Shown one piece after another: positions 57,706 to 64,000 of a stretch of DNA of 64,000 bases. The DNA is from Silvimonas amylolytica. Its GTDB lineage: Bacteria > Pseudomonadota > Gammaproteobacteria > Burkholderiales > Chitinibacteraceae. The stretch lies in contig NZ_BMLY01000001.1 of assembly GCF_014645555.1 (NCBI RefSeq), forward strand, positions 267,939 through 331,938, in the 5' to 3' direction. A program made the position numbers and the translations under genes. Below the pieces are notes generated by a model. The model was not told the DNA's origin and did no database searches. It saw nothing but the letters and a program-made list of their open reading frames with translations. Every line of letters starts with the position of its first letter. The stretch's first letter is position 1.

Positions 57706-58239
57706 TCATTGTTTGCGCGAGTAGTGTAACTGGAACAGCCCACCAGAGAGACTTTGCTGTTGTTGGAGTTGCCAGGACGACGCAGCCGGGCCGGCAAAGA
57801 TGCCAATCCCTTCGCCCAGCACCTCAGGCACCAGCGTCAGGATCATTTCGTCCACACAGCCAGCGGTAAAGAAATCAGCAGCCAGTTTGCCGCCGCCCAC
57901 CAGCCAGATGCGTTGATAGCCCGCGCGATCCATGCGTGCCAGCCAGTCGGGCACCGGTTCGCAGACACGCTGGATGGTGCTGGACATGGGCAAGGACGAC
58001 AATGCGTGATGGCTGAAGACATAACACGGCCGATCCGGGTGCGGCCAGGCACCAAAAGTGCGAACCTGATCAAACGTGGCACGCCCCATCACCAACGCAT
58101 CGACACCGGCATAGAACGCGCTGAAACCGTCATTCTCACGACGAGCGGGGTCAATCCGGGGCAACCAGTCCAGCCCGCCATCCGGACGTGCCAGTTTGCC
58201 ATCCAGAGATATGGTTGCGTACAGCACCACGGTGCTCAC
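57706..58239 (-). CDS. RibD C-terminal/dihydrofolate reductase-like protein
   Basis: A reductase-fold protein of 177 residues beginning at the GTG at 58239, with AGGAGG four bases upstream. A TTG at 58278 in frame is less likely. The core reads VVLYATISLDGKLARPDGGLDWL, DALVMGRATFDQV and IWLVGGGKLAADFF. The start overlaps the PHP gene stop (GTGA), so it is coupled. The substrate is unknown; it is not a true FolA or RibD. Confidence 0.85.
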   Translation of the reverse strand: MSTVVLYATISLDGKLARPDGGLDWLPRIDPARRENDGFSAFYAGVDALVMGRATFDQVRTFGAWPHPDRPCYVFSHHALSSLPMSSTIQRVCEPVPDWLARMDRAGYQRIWLVGGGKLAADFFTAGCVDEMILTLVPEVLGEGIGIFAGPAASSWQLQQQQSLSGGLFQLHYSRKQ

Positions 58240-59081
58240 GCGGCCTCCTGTAGCCAGCGCGCCCAAACCGGGACACAACCTATCGGCAGATCCGGATTAA
58301 GACCCGGCTCACGCGCACCTTCCCCCGTGGCGTGATAATCCGTTCCGCAAGAGGCTTCGAAGCCGAACTCTTGCGCCAGACGCCCGAAACGGCCGACTTC
58401 CGCAGCGCCATGACTGCCAGAGACCACTTCAATCGCCTCGCCACCAAGGCGCCGGAACTCGGTCAGCAATACACGCATGGTTTCGTTGCCCATTTCATAC
58501 CGCCCCGGATGCGCCAGCACGGCAACGCCACCGGCGGCGCGAATCCAGTCTATGGACTCATGCATGCGTGCCCATTCGTGATCGACATAACCTGGCTTGC
58601 CGCGCACCAGAAATTTCTTGAACACGGACTTGGTATCTTTGGCCGCGCCGATTTCTACCAGATAGCGCGCAAAGTGCGTACGACTGATCATTTCGGGGTT
58701 TTCGGCGTATTTGCGCGCGCCTTCCAGCACATTATCCAGCCCAACCCGCGCCAGCGAATCGCTCATGGCTTGAGCACGAGCATCGCGCCCGGCGCGCACA
58801 CTGGCCAGCCCTGCTCTCAAAACCGGATTGGCCGGATCAACATCCAGCCCGACAACATGCAGCGTGTACTTGCCCCAACTGGCCGAGACCTCGACACCAT
58901 TGAGAAACTGCATGCCGTGCAATGCAGCCTCTTCCGCAGCCAAAGCCACGCCACGCGTGTCGTCATGGTCAGTCAGTGCAAACAGTTTGCAGCCGCGTTC
59001 AGCCGCCTTGCGGGCAACCTCTTTGGGCGGCAACAAACCATCCGAGAAATTGGAATGACAATGCAGATCAACCGGTACCAT
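58236..59081 (-). CDS. PHP-domain phosphoesterase (TrpH/YciV-like)
   Basis: A 281-residue metal-dependent phosphoesterase. PHP motifs are DLHCHSNFSDG (residues 5-15), LTDHDD, NGVEVSA, VLAHPGRY and CGTDYHA. Characterised relatives hydrolyse 3',5'-nucleoside bisphosphates and trim RNA 5' ends (RNase AM). It begins the leftward row that continues into the RibD-like, YciO and protease genes. Confidence 0.9.
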   Translation of the reverse strand: MVPVDLHCHSNFSDGLLPPKEVARKAAERGCKLFALTDHDDTRGVALAAEEAALHGMQFLNGVEVSASWGKYTLHVVGLDVDPANPVLRAGLASVRAGRDARAQAMSDSLARVGLDNVLEGARKYAENPEMISRTHFARYLVEIGAAKDTKSVFKKFLVRGKPGYVDHEWARMHESIDWIRAAGGVAVLAHPGRYEMGNETMRVLLTEFRRLGGEAIEVVSGSHGAAEVGRFGRLAQEFGFEASCGTDYHATGEGAREPGLNPDLPIGCVPVWARWLQEAA

Positions 59082-59127
59082 TACGCCTCCTTGACGCCGG
59101 GCGCCATGGCGAGATTACGTTGACCAC

Positions 59128-60006
59128 TCATGCAGGGAACACCCCGGTAGAGAGATAACGATCGCCCCGGTCACATACGATAGACACAATAACCGCGTTC
59201 TGGACTTCGGCCGACAAACGCAGTGCCGCGGCCAGCGCACCACCCGAAGAAACACCGGCAAAAATCCCCTCGTCACGGGCCAGCCGGCGGGTCATTTCCT
59301 CTGCTTCCTGCTGGGTTACTTCCATCACGCGGTCCAGTTTGCTCCAGTCGCAGATGGCGGGCACGTATTCTGCTGGCCATTTGCGGATACCCGCGATCGA
59401 TGCCCCATCGGTTGGCTGTACGCCAATGATCTGGATGCCCGCGTTTTGTTCCTTGAGATAACGCTGCGTGCCCATGACCGTACCGGTCGTGCCCATGCTG
59501 GACACAAAATGGGTGATTTGACCCTCGGTATCGCGCCAGATTTCCGGGCCGGTGGTTTCATAGTGCGCCAACGGGTTATCGGGGTTGGCGAATTGATCCA
59601 GCATCACGCCCTCGCCGCGCTGAACCATCTCAGCAGCCAGATCACGTGACGCTTCCATGGATTCTGCCAGGATCACCTCGGCACCAAAGGCCTTCATGGT
59701 CTGCACCCGTTCCACACTGGAGCTTTTGGCCATGATCAACGTCATGCGATAACCCATCATGGCAGCGGCCATGGCCAGTGCAATGCCGGTGTTACCAGAG
59801 GTTGCCTCGATCAGTCGATCACCCGGCTTGATGGTGCCGCGCTCCTGCGCATGACGGATCATGGACAACGCCGGACGATCCTTCACCGAACCGGCCGGGT
59901 TATTGCCTTCCAGCTTGACGAGCACGATATTGCTGGTATTGCCCGGCAAGCGTTTAAGCCGGACGAGCGGGGTGTTTCCGACAAAATCTTCGAGGTATTT
60001 GAACAT
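59128..60006 (-). CDS. cysM: Cysteine synthase B
   Basis: A PLP enzyme making cysteine from O-acetylserine and sulfide or thiosulfate. From the ATG at 60006 (GGAG upstream) it has 292 residues. It has the PLP lysine in NNPAGSVKDRPAL (near residue 42), the phosphate loop GTTGTVMG and the substrate loop ATSGNTGIALA. The short length and the ending DRGDRYLSTGVF match CysM rather than CysK. Confidence 0.93.
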   Translation of the reverse strand: MFKYLEDFVGNTPLVRLKRLPGNTSNIVLVKLEGNNPAGSVKDRPALSMIRHAQERGTIKPGDRLIEATSGNTGIALAMAAAMMGYRMTLIMAKSSSVERVQTMKAFGAEVILAESMEASRDLAAEMVQRGEGVMLDQFANPDNPLAHYETTGPEIWRDTEGQITHFVSSMGTTGTVMGTQRYLKEQNAGIQIIGVQPTDGASIAGIRKWPAEYVPAICDWSKLDRVMEVTQQEAEEMTRRLARDEGIFAGVSSGGALAAALRLSAEVQNAVIVSIVCDRGDRYLSTGVFPA

Positions 60007-60114
60007 GCAGCACTCCAGTGATACGGGCAATTATACCCTCATCATGGAGTGCGGCTGATAGAGGGCGCGTTTGCGCCCCGAACGGGAAGTATTTGCGTGC
60101 TCAGTCACCGCCGT

Positions 60115-60819
60115 TCAGGCGATTGCGCGCAGACCTTTGAGCACGGGTGCTGGCGCACTCAATAACAGATCGCCATCTACGCTGAAATCAAGTTGGGCAA
60201 AATCTGTGATGTGGCCGATCACGCCCGGTTCATCCGAAATAAAATCGCCTACCAGCACCACTTTGCAGCCGGCCGCCAGCGCAGAAGCCATACCGGCGGG
60301 CGCATCTTCAAACACAATACACTGACGCGGATCGACGCCCAGGCGTTTTGCGGCCAGCAAATAAGGATCAGGTGCAGGCTTGCCGCGCTCCACCTCTTCT
60401 GACGTCACGATCACTGCCGGCAATTGCATATTGCAAGCGGTGAAACGCGCATCCAGCACGGGCCTTGATGCCGAGGTCACCACCGCCCAGCGACCAGCGG
60501 GCATGCTCTGCAAGAACACGTCAGCACCGGGGACTGGCGCGATGCCACCCGTGGTATCGGTTTCGATTTCTTCCATCCAGGCGACTTCCGTCGCGACATC
60601 AAGATGCGGCGCCACCATGCGTACGGTGTCTTCGGTCCGCACGCCATGGGTGTACGGCCGGATGTCATCCAGATTCAGGTCGCAACGCGCGCACCATGCC
60701 TCCCAGACTCGTTCAACCAGGATGTGGGAATCAATCAGGGTGCCGTCCATGTCGAACAGAAACGCCTGTGCGCGATGTTGCTGCATATCAGCCTCGTGAG
60801 CCATTTGTTCAGATTTCAT
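60115..60819 (-). CDS. HAD-superfamily sugar-phosphatase-like hydrolase
   Basis: A 234-residue HAD subfamily IA enzyme. Motif I is FLFDMDGTLIDS (nucleophile Asp near residue 23), motif II VVTSAS, motif III KPAPDPYLLAAKRLG and motif IV VFEDAPAGMASALAAG. The cap and the GKPAPDPYLLAA region resemble YfbT/GPP-type phosphatases. An internal Met12 (MQQHRAQ) is a possible alternative start. Confidence 0.88.
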   Translation of the reverse strand: MKSEQMAHEADMQQHRAQAFLFDMDGTLIDSHILVERVWEAWCARCDLNLDDIRPYTHGVRTEDTVRMVAPHLDVATEVAWMEEIETDTTGGIAPVPGADVFLQSMPAGRWAVVTSASRPVLDARFTACNMQLPAVIVTSEEVERGKPAPDPYLLAAKRLGVDPRQCIVFEDAPAGMASALAAGCKVVLVGDFISDEPGVIGHITDFAQLDFSVDGDLLLSAPAPVLKGLRAIA

Positions 60820-60908
60820 TATCTTAGGCGCAGGGGCTGGACTTGCGTTCTGTTATGGTGCAAATTTCTCCGTGATTAGCTCAATCAAACCCCTAAGGTT
60901 TAACCCGT

Positions 60909-61847
60909 ATGCTTATACGAGAAATGGTCGGACAGACCTTCGGGCAGCGCTGGCATTACCAGCACCTGCTGGTAGAGCGGGTTCCTTTTGCCTGGCACTA
61001 TCACCCGGAATACGAATTGACGCTCACGCGCCGCGCGCGCGGTATGCGCTACGTGGGCGGCGATGTCGCACCGTTTGGCGAGCTTGACCTCACCCTGGTT
61101 GCACCGAACCAGGCACACACCTGGCAGGCCCAAAGTCGCGCCGATGGACAGACCCAGGAAGTCCAGGTCATCTTCTTTACGCGGGAGTGGCTGGAGCAAC
61201 TGACAACCGGTGGCCTGCCAGAGTTGACGGGGTTTGCCGACTGGCTGCGTAAAGTGCAGCAAGGCGTGGTCATGAGCGAGTCCTGTACACGCCAGCTATT
61301 GCCGCTTTTCGATGAGTTGCATCAAAGCCGCGGACTGGACCGGCTAAGTTGCCTGCTACGGATTTTCGGCCAGCTACCACGCGATCAAGCGGCACGCCTG
61401 ATTGGCGGAGCACCCTCACCGGAATACCAGGACAAGCGCGTCGAAACCGCCCTGGCATGGCTGCATGAGCATTATCGGGAGCCCGTTACCCTGGCCGACC
61501 TGGCACAGGTAACGCGCAGCAGCGAGGCGACGATCAAGCGCCTCTTGCGGGAGCAACTACAGGACAGCATGACCGGCCTTCTGGCGCAACTGCGCATCGG
61601 GCACGCCTGCAACCTGTTGATTACCACGCAGATGCCGATTCAGCTGGTGGCAGAGGAAAGTGGTTTTCCCAGCCCCAGTCACTTCTACAAGCAGTTTGGT
61701 TTGGCCAAGGCCATGTCACCCGCAGCATTCCGTAAACGCTACCATTTGCGCCGCGCCATGCAGGAAGACGCCCCAGGCATGCAATCTGCGCTCGTCCGGA
61801 CGGGCGTTGCGCTTCATACCGGGCAACAAAAAAGCCGCATCATCTGA
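60909..61847 (+). CDS. AraC-family regulator
   Basis: A 312-residue regulator with an N-terminal cupin ligand domain (VPFAWHYHPEYELTLTRRARGMRYVGG) and a C-terminal double HTH (ETALAWLHEHYREPVTLADLAQVTRSSEATIKRLLREQ...VAEESGFPSPSHFYKQFGLAKAMSPAAFRKRY). The His-rich YHPEYEL motif is typical of sugar-sensing members. No obvious target is adjacent except the divergent HAD phosphatase gene. Confidence 0.9.
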   Translation: MLIREMVGQTFGQRWHYQHLLVERVPFAWHYHPEYELTLTRRARGMRYVGGDVAPFGELDLTLVAPNQAHTWQAQSRADGQTQEVQVIFFTREWLEQLTTGGLPELTGFADWLRKVQQGVVMSESCTRQLLPLFDELHQSRGLDRLSCLLRIFGQLPRDQAARLIGGAPSPEYQDKRVETALAWLHEHYREPVTLADLAQVTRSSEATIKRLLREQLQDSMTGLLAQLRIGHACNLLITTQMPIQLVAEESGFPSPSHFYKQFGLAKAMSPAAFRKRYHLRRAMQEDAPGMQSALVRTGVALHTGQQKSRII

Positions 61848-61858
61848 TGCGGCTTTTT
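61828..61858. terminator. Terminator between the AraC gene and hldD
   Basis: AAAAAGCCGCATCA-TC-TGATGCGGCTTTTT, a symmetric 14-bp stem overlapping the last AraC codons. Confidence 0.9.
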
Positions 61859-61880
61859 GATATTGAACCAGAGTGCGCGT

Positions 61881-62882
61881 TCAGGCACCACGCTGCAACA
61901 GCGTTTCCACGTACCGCTGCACACCCTCTTCCACGGTCATGAATGGCAGGTCATAGCCGGTTTCACGCAGCAAGGTCAGATCAGCCTCAGTAAAGCTCTG
62001 ATACTTGCCTTTGAGTGCATCGGGAAACTCGGTGTACTCCAGCAGTCCTTCAGACAAGACCTGATCCAGTGTCAGCACCGACTTGCCTTCGTGCTGACGG
62101 AACGTGTTGATGACGGACGTCGCCACATCGTTGAATGGCTGGGCACGGCCAGTCCCGACGTTGTAGACGCCGCAGACCTCAGCGTTATCCAGGAACCACA
62201 GATTGACCTTGACCACGTCTTCCACCGACACAAAGTCGCGGGTGTGGCCGCCGGCCGGGTAGCCGCCGTATTCACCAAACAGCTTGACCTTCCCATTCTG
62301 GCGATACTGGTTGTAGTGATGGAAAGCCACGGACGCCATGCGCTCCTTGTGCCATTCGCGATCACCATACACGTTGAAATAACGGAAGCCGACAGCCTGG
62401 GCCGAGAGGTCATCCCAGCGCTGACGCAAGACCTGATCAAACAGCAGCTTGGAATAACCGTATACGTTCAGCGGCGATTCGCATTCCGGATCTTCATGAA
62501 AACCATTCGTGCCCGCGCCATAGGTTGCCGCGCTGGAGGCATACAAAAACTGGACTTCCTCCGCCTGGCACCATTCGAACAGACCCAGCGTGTACTGATA
62601 GTTGTTTTCCATCATGTACTTGCCGTTGTGCTCCATGGTGTCAGAACATGCGCCCTGGTGCAGGATGGCGGTAATCTGGCCATCCCAGCGACCACTGGCC
62701 AGTTCGGCAATGAAGTCGTTCTTGTCGACGTAGTGCGAGATCTGGCAATCGACCAGATTGCGGAACTTGTCGCCGCGCGTGAGGTTGTCCACGGCGATGA
62801 TGTCGGTTTCGCCTCGCTCGTTGAGCGCCTTGACGAGATTGGAACCGATAAAACCGGCCGCGCCGGTAACCACGATGGTCAT
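61881..62882 (-). CDS. hldD: ADP-L-glycero-D-manno-heptose 6-epimerase
   Basis: Makes the heptose donor for the lipopolysaccharide inner core. The 333-residue SDR enzyme shows [10 protein letters not shown] at residues 6-15, the active-site YGYSK, and family segments [21 protein letters not shown] and [19 protein letters not shown]. Its start lies 3 bp after the GH9 gene stop, so the two may be co-transcribed. Confidence 0.94.
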   Translation of the reverse strand: MTIVVTGAAGFIGSNLVKALNERGETDIIAVDNLTRGDKFRNLVDCQISHYVDKNDFIAELASGRWDGQITAILHQGACSDTMEHNGKYMMENNYQYTLGLFEWCQAEEVQFLYASSAATYGAGTNGFHEDPECESPLNVYGYSKLLFDQVLRQRWDDLSAQAVGFRYFNVYGDREWHKERMASVAFHHYNQYRQNGKVKLFGEYGGYPAGGHTRDFVSVEDVVKVNLWFLDNAEVCGVYNVGTGRAQPFNDVATSVINTFRQHEGKSVLTLDQVLSEGLLEYTEFPDALKGKYQSFTEADLTLLRETGYDLPFMTVEEGVQRYVETLLQRGA

Positions 62883-62885
62883 TGC

Positions 62886-64000
62886 TTACTCCTTGTTGAT
62901 TCGACTGCACAGCGCCAGGAATAACCAGGCGCCATGCGGCATCCATTGTTCGGTCCAGCGCCAGCTGTTCGCCATGGTCGCTACCTCGGACTTCTTGAAA
63001 TCGATGTCCGTTTCATCCTCAAGCCCGCTGGTGATGCCGTTGCACACACCGCCTGGCGCATTGTAGTAACCAGGCTCGTAGCGCGGATTATTGCGGCCCC
63101 AGCCTTGCAACATGCAACTGTCAAACGGATTGTGGCCCAGAATCCAGTCCAGTGCAGCCTGCGCGTAGCCATCCAGGTCTGCGGCAAAGTTCGTTTCTTC
63201 GCTGAACAACCGGTTGGCGCGCGATGCGGCGGCGGCAATGGAACCCAACCGCGCATTCTCGCCCTGCCACCAATACCCGGTCCCGTTGTCATGCGGAATG
63301 AAAAACTGCGTCTTCCCTGCTTTTCCGGGCTGCAACACATACTGCCGCGGATAGCGGAACGGATTGTTTACTTCATCATGGGTAATGCGCAAGGCATATT
63401 CGAATGACTGGCGCAGTGCAGCACGAATTCTACCTGCCAGCGGGCTGGCCGGGACGACTTCCAGATAACGCATCAGCGCAATTTCCGGCAAACCGGCATC
63501 AGCCGCATGGAAGAACGACCGCGCACCGGTTTCGTCAGCCCTGAACCAGCCGTCATCGTGTTGACGAACCAGCAAATTGTTAACCCGCCGTACGGCCGCA
63601 TCCGCGTAAGCGCCCTCGCCCGTCACCGCCAAAAGTTCCGTGGCCGCCAACAGCGCGCAGTAATCGTCGATGATGTTTTCTACGCCATCATCCAGGTACT
63701 GCAGATTGTGCTCTTGCAAGTGCGCAAAGCCATTTTGTGCCGCCTCCAGATATCGCGCGCGGACGAACTCGCCATCACGCGGCAGCTGGCTGGCGCGGGC
63801 CAGTGCAGCAATGGTCACGCCGCCACCCTGACGGAATGCGGCTTGATACCGGTCAGACTTGATACCCTGCTGCGTGGCGTAGGCACACAGATCACGCTGG
63901 TGTTCGTCCTTTGACCACTTGTCAAACAAGGTCATATAGAAGAAGCCGGCAGGATCTTGCATGCGCATCAGAAAATCCGCGCCATGCAAGGCTTCATCGA
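62886..64000 (-). CDS. GH9 glycoside hydrolase, N-terminal part outside the window
   Basis: The frame is open to the right edge, so only the C-terminal 371 residues or so are seen. Reading from the edge gives DEALHGADFLMRMQDP, the usual opening of the (alpha/alpha)6 catalytic domain of family 9. Later come GTGYWWQGENARLGS, LDWILGHNPFDSCMLQGWGRNNP and the end SWRWTEQWMPHGAWLFLAL. These forms resemble the chitooligosaccharide-acting exo-glucosaminidase branch of GH9 rather than cellulases; that is inference. Its downstream neighbour is hldD. Confidence 0.82.
   Translation of the reverse strand, partial: DEALHGADFLMRMQDPAGFFYMTLFDKWSKDEHQRDLCAYATQQGIKSDRYQAAFRQGGGVTIAALARASQLPRDGEFVRARYLEAAQNGFAHLQEHNLQYLDDGVENIIDDYCALLAATELLAVTGEGAYADAAVRRVNNLLVRQHDDGWFRADETGARSFFHAADAGLPEIALMRYLEVVPASPLAGRIRAALRQSFEYALRITHDEVNNPFRYPRQYVLQPGKAGKTQFFIPHDNGTGYWWQGENARLGSIAAAASRANRLFSEETNFAADLDGYAQAALDWILGHNPFDSCMLQGWGRNNPRYEPGYYNAPGGVCNGITSGLEDETDIDFKKSEVATMANSWRWTEQWMPHGAWLFLALCSRINKE

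Noticed and set aside
60063-60078. GGGCGC-GTTT-GCGCCC hairpin as a terminator before cysM
   Set aside because: No T tract on either strand; it lies in the leader between the HAD gene end and cysM start.

Overview
The window looks like the chromosome of a chitin-associated Neisseriales-type betaproteobacterium (Chromobacteriaceae/Chitinibacteraceae-like). This is an inference from family content: a trpS-scpA-scpB-cysS cluster, HldD, a GH9 enzyme of the cytoplasmic chitooligosaccharide type, HutH, a solitary second EF-G, and a filamentous phage whose adsorption protein and replication protein resemble those of Neisseria inoviruses. No species can be named from the sequence alone.

Layout. (1) 1-8370 is an integrated filamentous phage (Inoviridae). 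One complete unit of about 7.08 kb carries a Rep_trans/RstA-like initiator, an ssDNA-binding protein, three tiny membrane proteins, a pVIII-type coat protein, a TspB/pIII-like adsorption protein, a DUF5455/pVI-like protein and a short Zot/pI ATPase on the minus strand. Three regulator-type genes lie on the plus strand. A XerCD dif-like site (7066-7093) ends the unit, and a second, diverged and truncated unit follows, so this is the remnant of a tandem prophage array. (2) 8420-18050 holds host genes: an unrecognised secreted protein, a VOC-fold protein, the fetAB metal exporter, a TetR/DHA2 efflux pair and gamma-glutamyltranspeptidase. (3) 18636-24701 is a signalling pair, a MASE1-PAS-PAS hybrid histidine kinase convergent with and overlapping a PAS-PAS-GAF-GGDEF-EAL protein. 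(4) 25327-34424 holds chaA, a DUF502 protein, a clan GH-A glycosidase with its LacI regulator, folE, a P-loop kinase and small membrane or lipoprotein genes. (5) 34700-40516 holds a solitary fusA paralogue, hutH with a HutC-type operator, a small DNA-binding protein facing a cluster of TTGTGAC boxes, a tRNA-Gly(CCC) and two small unknown genes. (6) 41347-48758 holds gnd and a complete oppABCDF peptide importer with an attenuator after oppA. (7) 48837-64000 holds a pseudokinase-HDOD-GAF regulator, a crotonase, the leftward cluster PHP phosphatase / RibD-like reductase / YciO / site-2 protease / trpS / scpA / scpB / cysS, then cysM, a HAD phosphatase, an AraC regulator, hldD and a GH9 gene that runs off the right edge.

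The most unusual material is in the prophage. Its small regulators sit beside clear palindromic operator arrays, a 73-nt branched structure lies in its main intergenic space, and its repressor stop codon lies inside the attachment site. Outside it, a second operator array beside a small KRGRP-type protein at 38797-39360 repeats the same logic. Several rho-independent terminators have no gene in front of them and suggest unannotated short transcripts. No rRNA operon, CRISPR array or intact insertion sequence was seen.
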